Source: Symbiodinium natans
Lineage: Eukaryota > Sar > Dinophyceae > Suessiales > Symbiodiniaceae
NCBI GenBank assembly: GCA_905221605.1
Contig: CAJNDS010002097.1
Location: forward strand, 518,501-582,500
Reading direction: 5' to 3'
Length of the DNA: 64,000 nucleotides
Under the pieces are notes generated by a model. The model had not been told where the DNA came from, did no database searches, and worked only from the letters and a program-made list of their open reading frames with translations. Made by a program: the position numbers and the translations under genes. The stretch's first letter is position 1, and every line of letters begins with the position of its first letter. Below, in pieces: positions 1 through 11,128 of the stretch.

Positions 1-490
1 GTTTAGGGTTTAGGCTTTAAGGGGGGTGCCGGGGGGGTATAAGGCGGGTATAAGGGGGGGAAAGGGGAATTAGGAGGGTACGAGGGGTGACTGGGGACTT
101 CGCTAAGAATTAGAAATCAAGATTACTCCTTCAAAAACATGCTCCCATGCCTGCTTCATCGCAAGGCTGTATAGGGTTTTATTCTATATTTCCCTATCAA
201 CTGTTTGGGTTTAGGCGTCTAGGGAGGGTTTAGGGTTGAGGGCTTAGGGCTTAGGGCTTAGGGTTTAGGGTTGAGGAAACCCTGAACCACCCCAAGCCCA
301 AAAAAACGACCCTACAACAGTCACAGTCATACGGTCCATGCTTGGATGCCTGGGGCACGTAACCAAACAGTCCTTGCCACTGAATCATGCGATCCACCCC
401 GAAAGGCTCTAGGGTTCGGGAGTGTAAACCCAGAAAGCCCTAAAACTGGCTGGTTCTTGGTAGGGAATGAGGTAGAATGGGGTACCCCAT
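1..490. repeat. Degenerate telomere-motif segment
   Basis: G-rich text with scattered TTTAGGG, CTTAGGG and GGGTTGA variants, densest at 180-275, followed by a fragment without motifs. It starts inside the repeat, so this is not a clean chromosome end. No gene is visible; the short open frames crossing it are motif translations. Confidence 0.7.
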
Positions 491-510
491 ATAATCCTTT
501 AAAGGGTATG

Positions 511-513
511 CAC

Positions 514-544
<31 letters not shown>

Positions 545-609
545 CATATGTATGTAGGTATATATATATGTATGTATATATATATATATATGGTCACCCC
601 CCCCCCCCC
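511..609. repeat. TA/TATG microsatellite and poly-C run
   Basis: Alternating TA with ATATGTATG interruptions (about 511-591), then an uninterrupted C run at about 597-609. The following 610-892 is AT-rich sequence in which I see nothing assignable. Confidence 0.9.
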
Positions 610-892
610 ATGATCTAGGTTTTGCTTTGTCCCTATAAAAACCCTCGTAAATACCGATTAAAATGACATGCTGGCTATGCTAGGCGATGTCCTGTTTTTG
701 CACGTCTAGTCCTATGCGAGAAAACCTGTAAATAGTGAAAAAACGCGTGTGTTTAGCACTACTTCCACATCACCACATAAAAAAACACCCCAAAAACACA
801 GGAAAATGCAATTTGGTAAACATGTCTATGAATTATTTGCATAGGACAGGCTTATAAACACAGAATTTTATGCAAAAAACACTTCTTTTTTG

Positions 893-1425
893 CAGAATTT
901 GCAAATTTTGACACAAATCCAAAAAACCAAAAATCCAAAAACTCAAAACCATGGAGCCGGGAGGCCGCCTTTTTTGGATTTTTTGGTTTTCTCGAGGTTT
1001 TTTTGGTTTTTTTTGAAAAATCCAAAAAAAAAACATGTTTTTTTTTGGATTTTACTTGCTCCTGGCCTCAAAAACCTAAAAAACACATGGTTTTTTTTGG
1101 ATTTTGAGTGACAATCCAAAAAAACCCTCGTGTTTTTTTGGATTTCAGGTGCTCCTGGTCTCAGAAACTAAAAAAACACATGGTTTTTTTTGGATTTTCA
1201 CTCAAAATCCAAAAAAAACCATGTGTTTTTTAGGTTTTTGAGGCCAGGAGCAAGTAAAATCCAAAAAAACCATGGTTTTTTTGGATTTTTCCAAAAAAAA
1301 CCAAAAAAACCTCGAGAAAACCAAAAAATCCAAAAAAGGCGGCCTCCCGGCTCCATGGTTTTGAGTTTTTGGATTTTTGGATTTTTGGATTTTTGGGTTT
1401 TTTTTAGCAAATTTTGCAAAAAATG
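893..1425. mobile_element. Long foldback (inverted-repeat) element
   Basis: Two arms of more than 200 bp, about 893-1114 and about 1196-1425, are near-perfect reverse complements around a short centre near 1115-1195. Landmarks pair exactly: GGAGCCGGGAGGCCGCC (from about 953) with GGCGGCCTCCCGGCTCC (from about 1339), and TTGCTCCTGGCCTCAAAAAC (1057-1076) with its complement (about 1234-1253). Both arms are dominated by TTTTTTGGATTTTTTGG-like runs. The structure fits a foldback or MITE-like transposon, or a palindrome created by replication. It has no coding capacity; open frames on both strands mirror each other because of the palindrome. Confidence 0.8.
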
Positions 1426-1559
1426 CTTTTCTTGTATAAAGAATGTGTATTGTTATACGTTGTTTCTGCTAATGTGACTGCCTTGCACACACACAGAGAA
1501 AAGCACACAAACACACCCACCATTCGTTTTTTTTTCAATTCAGCCTATTCGGTATGCAG

Positions 1560-3250
1560 GGCGTGGCGTTAACATGTAAAGTTCCATTAGATTTAATTAC
1601 GAATGAGGCTTAGAAGAGGATGTCTTGGGTAAAAAAAGAAATAGAGAGGGTTTCTTAGGGTGTGGTTCTTTTGAGGATGTGGACCTGCAATTCAAAAGTC
1701 TAATTGGACTTAAAACAGAGTGGGGCTTCGAAGAGGATGTCTTGGGGTGTGGCCTCTTCATTTAAACGTCTATTTAAGTGGAATCACAAAGGAAGTCCAG
1801 TTGAGGATTTCTTAGGGTGTGGTGTTTTAGTGCAAACCTCAAATTACATTTCATTACGAAGCGGGGCCAGAGGAGACTTTCACAGGGTGTGGTCGGTAAA
1901 ATAAAATTCCAAAGAGGTAGTAACGAATGAGGCTTAGAAGGGCGTGGCCTCTTAATTGTTTTACTTGGTTTGGTTTTACGAACGAAGCTGTGGCTTTACC
2001 ATACACAGGTCTTAGGGTGTGGCCTTTTAAATTCTGTCCAAAGGGGTGTGGCCTCTAAACTTAAAATTCAATTTAAGTGGAATTCCAAACGAGTCCAGAT
2101 GAGGATTTCTTAGGGTGTGGCGTTTTAATACAAACCTCAAATAACATTGTAGTATGAAGCGAGGCCAGGGGAGAATTTCATAGGGTGTGGTCTGCAAAAT
2201 AGAATTCCAAATAGGTATTAACCAATGAAGCTTAGAAGAGGATGTCTTGTGGCGGGGCCTCTTAATTTGTTTGTTTGACTTGGGTTTAATTTACTAACGA
2301 AGCTATGGCTTTATCATATACAAGTCTATTGACATTTCACTAATAGGCACCAGAAGAGGATTTCATAGGGTCTAGCGGTTAAATATGGAATTGTAAGTAC
2401 ATTCAAATACGAATGGGGGCTCATGATATAAATTTCTGTCCAAGAGTTACATACGAACCTAGCCTAGGTCAGAACTTCTTAGGGTGTGGGCTTCTTACCT
2501 AGCATTATAAACTTCTTACGAGATTCTGTTACGAACAGGCCCCAGAATGGTGTGGCTTTTTTTAATACAAGCATCTTGGCAAATCGAAAATAAGTCTAAT
2601 TACAAACGAAGGTCTAATGAGGATTTCTTGGCGTGTGGCTTTGTAATACAGAATTCTAATTAATCTTCATTACAAATAGGGGCCAGAAAGGGATTTCATA
2701 GGGTATGGTCTGCAATATAGAATTCTAACTCGGTTTCATTGCGAGGAGGATGTCCTGGGGTTGGCCTCTGAATATACACTTGCTTTACTTGGGTTCAATT
2801 ACGAACGAAGCCCAGAAGAGGATTTCTTAGGGTGTGGGCTTACAATATGAAATCAAATTGCGTTTCATTACGAATGGGGCCAGCGAAAGATTTCACAGGG
2901 TGTGGGAAAAACAAAAATGTTCTAAATAGGTATTAATCAATGAGGCTTAGAAGAGGATGTCTTGGGGCTGGGCCTCTTAATATGTTTTTTTACTTGGGTT
3001 AATTACGAACGAAGCTGTGGCTTTATCAGACACAAGTCTACTGAAATTTCATTAAGAGGGCCCAGAAGAGGATTTCATAGGGTGTGGCCTTTAAGTATAG
3101 AATTCTTTTCGTAGGGTGTGGGCTTCTTATGTAGAAGCATTTTCTCAATAAAATAGGCAGGAAGCCCAGATGAGGATTTCTGAGGCTGTAACCTCTGCAT
3201 ATAAAGCTCTTGTGAGATTTTGTTACGGACAGGCAGGCCCCAGAAGAGGG
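1560..3250. repeat. Diverged tandem array (AGAAGAGGATTTCTTAGGGTGTGG family)
   Basis: A recurring module reads roughly 'ATTACGAANGAGGCC-AGAAGAGGAT(T/G)TC(T/A)TAGGGTGTGG-CCTCTTAAT-tract-GAATTCCAAAT'. Instances occur near 1610, 1730, 1790, 1860, 1920, 2100, 2170, 2230, 2345, 2620, 2690, 2810, 2890, 2945, 3065 and 3170. Copies are too diverged for a fixed period, so the array is old. Every reading frame is interrupted and no gene is supported. Confidence 0.75.
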
Positions 3251-3368
3251 GTGAAGGATCAAAAAAAAAATAAATAAGCATCAAAAAAAAAATAACCCCA
3301 AGGGATCAAAAAAAAAATAAATAAGCATCAAAAAAAAAAATAACCCATTTTTCCTCTTGGAATACAGC

Positions 3369-3562
3369 GGGGGGGGGGGGGGGGTTGGGGGGGGGTTGGG
3401 GGGTTGGGGGGGTTGGGGGGGTTGGGGGGGTGGGGGGGTTGGGGGGGTTGGGGGGGGGGGGGGGGTTGGGGTTGGGGGGGGGGGTTGGGGGGGGGGGGGG
3501 GGGTTGGGGGGGGGGGTTGGGGGGGTTGGGGGGGGTTGGGGGGGGGGGGTGGGGGGGGGGCG
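3369..3562 (+). repeat. G-run/TTGGGG tract
   Basis: Almost pure G with regularly spaced TT (GGGGGGTT units), with strong G-quadruplex potential on the plus strand. Both strands are open in several frames and give Gly/Trp- or Pro-only peptides, a composition artefact. Run lengths in an assembly of such DNA are unreliable. Confidence 0.85.
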
Positions 3563-3587
3563 CAGCCCCTCCCCCATTTGCAATGGT

Positions 3588-4205
3588 AGTGGGTGGTGTT
3601 AGTGGTTGGAAAACCTTCTATTTTCTCGATCTTTTCATCGGAAAACCTCTATATCTTCATATTCCCACAAGAAAACCTCTGTTTTCTTCACGTTTTCATA
3701 GGAAACCTCTATCATCTCTATGTTTCCATCGGAAAACCTCTATATTTGCATGTATTTTAAGAAAAATTTAAACTTTTTAGTATCCCAATGGCTTCAACAA
3801 GATTCATAAAGCACGCTTTGCAGTGGCACAGCTTGATAAAAACGCGGCGGGGTTGGGGTTGGCGCAGCCCCCCCCCCCCCACACCCCCCCACTTGGCTTT
3901 GCAGCACGCTTTGCACAGCTTAAAAGAAACAGCGGGGGGGTTGGGGGGGGCGCAGCCCCCCCCATTTGCAAACAATGTTCGCACGATGCGTAGAAGTGGT
4001 GGTAGTGGTTGGAAAACCTTCTAGTTTCTCGATCTTTCAATGGGAAAACCTCTATTTCTTCATACTCCCACAAGAAAACGTCTACTGTCTTCACGTTTTC
4101 ATGAGAAATCCTCTATTATCTCTATGTTTCCATCGGAAAAACTCTACTTCTACATGTTTTAAGCAAAAAACTTCCATTTTCTTTGCATTCCAATGGCTTC
4201 AAAGA
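3588..4205 (+). repeat. Two-copy block, about 415 bp period, with C-run/ATTTGCAA module
   Basis: 3600-3795 (GGTTGGAAAACCTTCTA... ATCCCAATGGCTTCAA) is repeated at about 4008-4203 with moderate divergence. Between the copies, two GCACGCTTTGCA-CAGCTT modules (near 3810 and 3907) each lead into a G-run and GCGCAGCCCC; the second is followed by CCCATTTGCAAAC (3960-3972). The same module recurs near 18.7 kb. Within each block GGAAAACCTCTA recurs several times. There is no supported gene. Confidence 0.7.
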
Positions 4206-5235
4206 ACAATATATAATACATACTACATAATATATAAAATATACTATATAATGAATAATAAATAATAAATTAATTAATAATAAATAATATTATATATTTT
4301 ATATATTGTATATTATGTATACAGTATATATTATATATTATATACTTTATATTATGCATTATATGCAGTATATAATATGCAATATACAATACATGATATG
4401 CAATATATGACATATAATATACAATATGCGATATATAAATATATACATTTATTTATTTATATTTATTTATGTTTATTTATTTATTCATATTTATATATTT
4501 ACTTATTTATATACATACACATATCATATAATGTACGACAATATGAAAATATAAATATAAATATATAGATATATATATATATATATAAGTATAAGTACAT
4601 ATATATATATACACATGATATAATTTAATATTATATAAATATATATATATATGTATAAAACAGATAATATAAACTATATATATATAATATAAATAATATT
4701 TATAAATATATATAATATATAAATATAATATATAATAGAAAATATATAATATGTAATATAATAATATAATTATTATTATAATTATATAAATATATAATAT
4801 ATAATACTATAATACGACATAATAATATATGATACATAATACAGAATACATAATATAAAACCTCTAATATATAATTCATAATACATAGTACATAAAACAT
4901 AATCATAATCTAGAATTCATAATACATAATTAATACATAATACATAATACATAATACAGAATAGGTAATACATAATACATAATACATATAATACATAATA
5001 CATAATACATAATACATAATACATATACATAATATATAATATATAATATATAATATATAATATATAATATATAATGTATAATGTATAATGTATAGTATAT
5101 AATAGGTAATGTGTAATGTAATGTGTATTATGTAATATGTATATATATATATATATGCACATACATACATACATATATATATATACACACACGTTGACCT
5201 TCACTATCGTGTGTATATAATATATATTTATATTT
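4206..5235. repeat. AT-rich microsatellite tract
   Basis: About 1 kb of almost pure A/T: ATAATATAT variants (4206-4440), TTTATTTATAT (4440-4520), TA tracts (4560-4800), and a clearer ATACATAAT tandem (about 4915-5030) that grades into ATATAATAT and ATACATAC. Tyr/Ile-rich open frames on both strands follow from composition and are not genes. Confidence 0.9.
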
Positions 5236-5344
5236 ATTGATTTTTACTTATTTGTCTAATTTAATTATTTATACGCATAGGACCCGCAGGACCAGGCGGA
5301 CAGGCACCAGAGGAGACCAGACCAGGGGACCACGGGACCACCAC

Positions 5345-5466
5345 ACCAGACCAGGGACCAGAGGACCACGGGACCAGAGGACCACGGGACCAGAGGACCA
5401 CGGGACCAGAGGACCACGGGACCAGAGGACCACGGGACCAGAGGACCACGGGACTAGAGGACCACG
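5345..5466. repeat. 16-bp tandem minisatellite
   Basis: About seven near-identical copies of ACCAGAGGACCACGGG, preceded at 5281-5345 by degenerate GACCAGACCAGG forms. Sixteen is not a multiple of three, so the open frames give a 16-residue protein period; I do not treat them as coding. Confidence 0.9.
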
Positions 5467-5565
5467 CAGGTGGGCCGGATGGCTTATTTTTTTTTATGCC
5501 TATTATTTTTTTTTATTGATCCCTATTATTTTTTTTTTTGATGCTTATTTTTTTTTATGCCTATG

Positions 5566-5712
5566 CCCCAGAAGAGGATTTCATAGGGTGCGGCAAATTT
5601 TACTACGAATGAGGCCAGTGGCCTTTAATTTTCATTCCGACTTAGGTTTAAATCTCGCTTCGATGGGCCCGAAAGGCCTTTCGACCTAGATCATGGGGGG
5701 GGGGGGGGGTGA

Positions 5713-5742
<30 letters not shown>
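5566..5742. repeat. Resumed array unit, then poly-G and TA tract
   Basis: 5567-5670 carries the same AGAAGAGGATTTCATAGGGTG...TACGAATGAGGCC module as 1560-3250, in the same orientation. A G run (5695-5709) and a TA microsatellite (about 5716-5742) follow. Confidence 0.7.
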
Positions 5743-5746
<4 letters not shown>

Positions 5747-6240
5747 GCTTTAATTCCCTCATTCCCTACTAAGAACCAGGGCGAAAACCTACTAACTGCT
5801 TAAGAACCCCACAAAAAACAAAAACACTCTTCCTCATTAAGGGCAATATAGGGATTTTTTTTTTTCCTTTTTTGGGGGTTCTTAAGCGACTAGTAGAAAC
5901 ACCGAAGGCCAATGAAGGAACCCTTCGGCAAGGCCCCCCTGCGCGATGCCCGCGAAGTAGAAGGCTAGCACTTGGCGGAAGTCTGGGCCCTGGTTTCGGG
6001 TTTAGGGTTTCGCGAGTTTAGGGTCGGGGCTGAGGGGGGTTCCCTCAGCCACAAGAACTCGCTCTACAACCCTCGTGGAACACGAACAGGACTCAGAGAG
6101 ATCCCTGTTTAGGGCTTAGCAGCTGACTTCAGGCTACATAACCGTACGTGAGGACCACCCATGTTCCTTTTAAAGCACGTGCTTGCTCGTTTTCTTGGGG
6201 GGTGGCGGGGTGGGGGAGGGTTATCGCAGCCTGTCTCAGT
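5743..6240. other. Unassigned spacer
   Basis: Single-copy-looking text with one TTTAGGG motif near 6000. The segment 5760-5910 has facing 'CTACTAA..GCTTAAGAACCCC' and 'GGGGGTTCTTAAGCGACTAGTAG' sequences, a small imperfect hairpin. A similar pair (AACTACTATTTGCTTAAGAA and TTCTCAGGCAACTAGTAGG) is at 23928-24030, so this may be another short hairpin family. No gene is supported. Confidence 0.4.
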
Positions 6241-6241
6241 C

Positions 6242-6370
6242 TTGGGGTTTAGGGTTTAGGGTTTAGGGTTTAGGGTTTAGGGTTTAGGGTTTAGGGTTTA
6301 GGGTTTAGGGTTTAGGGTTTAGGGTTTAGGGTTTAGGATTTAGGGTTTAGGGTTTAGGGTTTAGGGTTCC
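6242..6370 (+). repeat. TTTAGGG array
   Basis: About 18 consecutive TTTAGGG units, one with GGATTTAGGG. This is among the longest and purest tracts in the window. Confidence 0.95.
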
Positions 6371-6546
6371 TAGGAAGCCCGAAGCCTAGCAAACCCGAAT
6401 AGACCTAAATGCCAGGGCTTGTGTTCAGGCCAGGGTTGGGCGAGCTCCGATCACGCTCCGGATACGCGGCGGCGCAGCACGGCTTGTGAAGTATAGGGGC
6501 TGCTTCAAGTCAGCCAAGTTATTTGACGCTATAGAGAATCCAGGTT

Positions 6547-6620
6547 TTGGGTTTAGGGTTTAGGGTTTAGGGTTTAGGGTTTAGCGTTTAGGGTTTAGGG
6601 TTTAGGGTTTAGGGTTTAGG
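6547..6620 (+). repeat. TTTAGGG array
   Basis: About ten units with a single TTTAGCG variant. Confidence 0.95.
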
Positions 6621-6937
6621 GATATTTGACGATGTTATATGGAGAACTGTCTAGCAGCCTGTACTCATAATTTCCATTCAATGCTCACCCCAGAACGGAC
6701 AGACGGACAGTGAAGGGGCCTGGATCAGCGCAACCCTACACCCTAAACCGACCCTGAGCCCTGAACTGTGTCTGTTGTTGTGTTTTCTTTTTTTCTTTCT
6801 TTTTTGGGGGGCTTCCTGCCAGAATCTCAAAGACAGCAACCCAGGGTTGATGGCCTGATGCTGCATTTCCAGGCAGGCGATGAACAGGTAGAAGACAGAG
6901 CGGCCTCAACTGAAGGGATCCTTGATAGTAGGGCTCA

Positions 6938-7012
6938 GGATTTAGGGTTTAGGGTTTAGGGTTTAGGGTTTAGGGTTTAGGGTTTAGGGTTTAGGGTTTG
7001 AGGTTTAGCTGG
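6938..7012 (+). repeat. TTTAGGG array
   Basis: About ten units. A sequence beside it (GAAGGGATCCTTGATAGTAGGGCT) at about 6911-6934 recurs at about 7120-7143, so a flank was duplicated together with telomere-motif DNA. Confidence 0.9.
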
Positions 7013-7417
7013 GGGTTTTCGAAAATAGGGTGAGCCCCCCAAAAACAGACCCCCAAATAGTAGGATTCCCTTATACTATGGACCCCAATAAAGTACCCTA
7101 ATCTCGGAAACCCTCAACTGAAGGGATCCTTGATAGTAGGGCTTGGGGTTTTAGATTTCAGGGTTTTGGCTTCCATGTAGAGTTTAGGGTTTAGCTTTAG
7201 GTTTAAGGCCTCAAACCCAAGCCCCAATAAAACCCTAAATAAACCCTAAACCGAAAAGGTCTAACAAACAAAGTCATAGAGTCTATGCTGATTACGTTGG
7301 CATTTGGATCCTAAGGAATCATCCTTAACAGAACCACGGAAGGAAGCTTCAAGAAATCCCCATAGTCCTACCCTTAAAACCCATGCAGCCCTTACAGAAC
7401 CCCAAAGGCCCTTAGTT

Positions 7418-7522
7418 TGGGGTTTGGGGTTTGGGGATAGGGGTTTGGGGTTTGGGGTTTGGGGTTTGGGGTGTGGGGTGTGGGGTGTGGGGTTTGGGGT
7501 TTGGGGTTTGGGGTTTGGGGTT
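7418..7522 (+). repeat. TTTGGGG variant array
   Basis: Homogeneous TTTGGGG units with a few GTGTGGG. A second small patch of the same variant lies at 7890-7970. Confidence 0.9.
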
Positions 7523-7539
7523 CGGCCGGACTTGCGTCG

Positions 7540-7800
7540 GTCAGACAAAGACAAAGAGGTGGTATGTTGCCCACAGGTGACACGAAATGACTACACGATA
7601 TGTCGTGACAGTTTGGAAATGACATTGTCAAGTTTTTGTAAACAACTGTCAATAGTATATAACCAGGCGTTTTTGGGTTCAAGGTCAAGCGGTGAATGTG
7701 AGGAGCAGCGCCGCGAAAATCTCTCGGCCTTTGCTGAAAAATTGAAAGAGGTGGTACAGAAATTGCACTTGACATGTCGGCCCCAGAAAGGAGCACACAC
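7540..7800 (+). CDS. Possible exon fragment, hypothetical
   Basis: Plus-strand open sequence free of telomere motifs. After a possible acceptor (CCCACAG at about 7570-7576) it reads into a helix-like peptide with mixed charged and hydrophobic residues (VTRNDYTICRDSLEMTL..., then EEQRRENLSAFAEKLKEVVQ). It ends in an AC dinucleotide tract (about 7794-7815). The amino-acid balance looks more protein-like than in the surrounding frames, but I recognise no family and find no start or partner exon. It may be a relic. Confidence 0.2.
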
Positions 7801-9189
7801 ACACACACACACACATGTGGCACATCAAGTGGGTGAATCTCTTGAAGGTGCGCCCTTTCAGGAGTGTTAGTGCGATAAAGAAGAAATTGCTTGGGGTTTG
7901 GGGTTGGGGGTTTGGGGTTTGGGGTTTGGGGCTTGGGGCTTAGGGCTTGGGGTTTGGGGTTTGGGGCTTAGGGCTTAGGGCTTACGGGCCCAGAGCTCCT
8001 GAACCTTAAGGAACCGCAACCCCACACCATCAAACCTTGCAACTCTTAGCTGAAGACTCCCTAAACCCGACATTCCAAACTGCCACCCTGAAAACCTACT
8101 TCCGACAAGCCCTTGTGTGCCCTAAACCCTAAACCCTACACCCTAAACCCTAAACCCCTGAACCCCTAAACTCCTAAAGTGTCGATCCCTAAATCTCCAC
8201 TCGCCTTGCCCTACACAGCCTTCCATATTCCCTGAGCTAAGTACTGGGCTTCATCACTCAGCGCCCGCAACCCCGCAACCTCTAAAGCCCTGACTTAAAC
8301 CCCACCCCGAAGCCCTCATCCTACCCTCAACCCTATAAACACCCTAAAGCCCTATGATCCCAGTTAATGCCCTAAGTTAAACCCCCCGATCCCCTCCAAT
8401 CCTACCCGAAACCCTAAACACCCTAGAGCTCTGTGATACCAGTTGGAGTTTGGGTGATGGGTTGGACGGGACCGGCGAACCGTGTCCCTAAACCCTAAAC
8501 CCGAAACCCTAAACCCTAAACCCGAAACCCTAAACCATACAAGAGGCTGAGGGTTTAGGGTTCGCCCTCGATGAGTTAGGAGGCCGGCTGGCGTTGGTGC
8601 GCAAGAACGCCGCATAGCTCATGACCTTCCGGATACAGAGGGCAGGGTGCAACATACAAAAGGGGAAAGCTGAAACCCGGCCCCAATAGTCTAGAAGCTA
8701 AACTTTTCAAGTCTACTACACTCAAAACAGCTGCCCCAAGAGCAAAGACGAAAGCCGCAACTCCTAAAGAAACGTAAGAACTCCAAACACTAAACCCCTA
8801 CGCACTTAAAGCCTATAATTATGCACCTGGAACCCTTACACCCCTGCTTAACCCTCGAAGTCCTTACAACCCTTACACCCCCAACCCCTAGAACGTTTTT
8901 TCATGGGTTCTCCTACTGCCCCCTCTATACTACCCCCCCCCCCCCGCCCTTTAGGGATAATTTGCCTCATGAAACCCTAAACCCTAAACCCAAAACCCTA
9001 AACCCGCCCGCCACCCCACTCTTGTCTTTTGGGGTAGGCGGGCTCAGGTCGAGCGCTCAGTGAGACCATGGGAGTGCCAGGTGGGTGACCGAGCCAGCTT
9101 TTTGTTGTGGCAGGCCGGGGCCAGGGCCAGGGCCGGTGGGTAGGTCTGCAGACTACTGCGCGCTCCCAAAGCGCGCTTCCGTTTGGCAC

Positions 9190-9287
9190 GCCCTAAACCC
9201 TAAACCCTAAACCCTAAACCCTAAACCCTAAACCCTAAACCCTAAACCCTAAACCCTAAACCCTAAACCCTAAACCCTAAACCCTAA
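9190..9287 (-). repeat. CCCTAAA array
   Basis: About 14 units in the C-rich orientation on plus, opposite to the next tract. Confidence 0.95.
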
Positions 9288-9413
9288 GAATAGATTCGGG
9301 TAGTAGGGGAACCCATGATGTGTGTGTGTATCACCCAATCCCTAAACCCTAAACCTGAAGATCCCTTAAATGCTGAGCCTCCGAACCCGGGAGCTCCGCG
9401 GGTGGGTTTGGGG

Positions 9414-9530
9414 TGTAGGGTTTAGGGTTTAGGGTTTAGGGTTCAGGGTTCAGGGTTTAGGGTTTAGGGTTTAGGGTTTAGGGTTTGGGGCTTAGGGTTT
9501 AGGGTTTAGGGTTTAGGTTCAGGGTTTCAT
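9414..9530 (+). repeat. TTTAGGG array
   Basis: About 15 units with TTCAGGG and TTTGGGG variants, only about 130 bp from the oppositely oriented 9190-9287 tract. Confidence 0.9.
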
Positions 9531-10793
9531 CCACGTTCCGGTCCGGCGCACGCGGTGGTCTAACAAAGGACGTATGTGGCGGCTTCGCTAAAGTCCGGTC
9601 CCCCTGCTTGGAAGGTCCCGAATAAGGAATGCAGCATTTTTGGGTCTATCAGGGGAACCCACTATTTGGGAAATGCGCAGATTTGCGTTACGTTCTAAGC
9701 CAGGCAAACCATGCAGACGAACCCACATCAGATTCGTGCCCCTGGCCCTGGACCAAACCGTCCGGGCTTAGAATTTGGGTGTTCAGATTTAGGGCTTGGG
9801 CCTTACTTACTGGGTTTAAGGTTCAGGGTTCAGGGCTTGGGGTTTAGGGTTTGGGAATTCGGGAACTCCGCAAACCCTAAACCCTAAACCCCAAACCCTA
9901 AACGCGCCTGCTTTCTCAGGCCCGGAAAGCGCTCTGCGGGGCCGTCAACGATGCAGATGACCACGCCGAACATGAGCTGACAAGGGTTTAGGGTTTCGGG
10001 TTTTAGGGTCTTTAGGGTCTAGGGTTTAGGGTTTAGAGTTTAGGGTTTAGGTCTTAGCGTCTTTAGGGCATTTAGGGACTTTAGGGCTTTTAGGGGTCAG
10101 GGGGTTTAGGGCCTTCAGGGTTTTGTGGGGTGTTAAGGATTCGTGGGTTTAGGGTCTGTAGGGTTTGTAGGGTTTGCTTCTTATGGCTTTAAGGGTTTAG
10201 GCTAGGGCTTTTAGGGCTTAGGGTAGTTTAGGGGTTTCGGGCTCTATTGGAATTGCATAGGGCTCGTGACGATGATGGCACCAACTGAGGCGGCGTGATG
10301 CATTGCGAACAACTCTGGAAGAGACTCAGCTTGCAAGTTGTCTTGCTGAAGCTAATCAAGGGGCCTTAACAATCAGAATAGGGTGTTGGGGGGTATAATT
10401 ACCACGGGACCATAAGGGGATTTTATTAGTTATTCCGACCCTAAACCCTAAACCCTAAACCCTAACCCCTAGACGAAACCAGTGTCCTCAGCTGTTGACG
10501 TCTTTGCTGAAGCCGCAAGCCTATGGAGAGAGCTCACGCGCGATCCTCAAGGTTTGGAGCATGTTGCCACACATCTGGGCCCTGGGCCTCCTGCAAAGTC
10601 AAAGTTTAGGGTTTAGGGTTTAGGGTTGCGGATTTAGGGTTTAGGGTTTAGGATTTGGGGTTTAGGGTCTAGGGTTTAGGGTTCGAGGAGGTCAAGGCCC
10701 CCTGCGACCTGTCCTCCAGGGACTGGAGCTTCCTCACGCCATGTGCGTGACGTGCGAGGTGTGCTGCGTGCAGCTTCAGAATGTTGGGGCCCT

Positions 10794-10894
10794 CAGGGTC
10801 CATGTACCTAAACAGGGAATACTTGGGCCTTAAAAATACCTCCTACATAGGGGCTTTGGGGCCCAAGTGTATAATTATAAGGTACATGGACCCT
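10794..10894. mobile_element. Short hairpin element (AGGGTCCATGTACCT ends)
   Basis: AGGGTCCATGTACCT (10794-10808) is the exact complement of AGGTACATGGACCCT (10880-10894). An inner pair, CTTGGGCC and GGCCCAAG, extends the symmetry. At about 100 bp it fits a MITE. I see no obvious target duplication. Confidence 0.65.
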
Positions 10895-11034
10895 TAGGGG
10901 GGTGCAGAAGTCGGCGCCGCCGGCCCAGTCGCGGCTCTCGCTTTAAGGCTTTGCTGCCTTTCTCGCCGCCGGCAGGCCTTGCCAGCGCCTGGCGCCTGCG
11001 CCAGGTCCCAGCAACCCGAAGGCTGGGCAAGAAG

Positions 11035-11128
11035 GGGTTTAGGGTTTAGGGTTTAGGGTTTAGGGTTTAGGGTTTAGGGTTTAGGGTTTAGGGTTTAGGG
11101 TGTAGGGTGTAGGGTGTAGGGGTTAGGG
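11035..11128 (+). repeat. TTTAGGG/TGTAGGG array
   Basis: About nine TTTAGGG units, then a GTGTAGG subpatch. Confidence 0.9.

Larger units (their letters stand above)
3250..5565. mobile_element. Candidate 2.3 kb insertion with A/T-rich inverted ends
   Basis: The array ending at 3248 breaks within GGCCCCAGAAGAGG and resumes at about 5567 with TGCCCCAGAAGAGGATTTC. Just inside the left break are two copies of GGATC-A-run-TAAATAAGCATC-A-run-TAAC (3256-3345). Just inside the right break are reverse-complement forms, GATGCTTATTTTTTTT and ATTGATCCCTATTATT (about 5484-5563). The inverted ends plus the array resuming on both sides suggest an insertion, which would include the G/T-run, duplicated block, AT-rich tract and 16-bp repeat described below. 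No transposase is visible in it. Confidence 0.45.

Noticed and set aside
1-300. True chromosome end
   Set aside because: Motifs are degenerate and mixed, no terminal uniform array is present, and similar DNA recurs throughout the window.
3357-3771. Glycine-rich protein genes in G/T-run DNA
   Set aside because: Three frames and the complement are all open because of base composition; there is no domain or coding signal.
4377-5204. Tyr/Ile-rich peptides or organelle DNA in the AT-rich tract
   Set aside because: Simple microsatellite composition; no recognisable mitochondrial or plastid gene.
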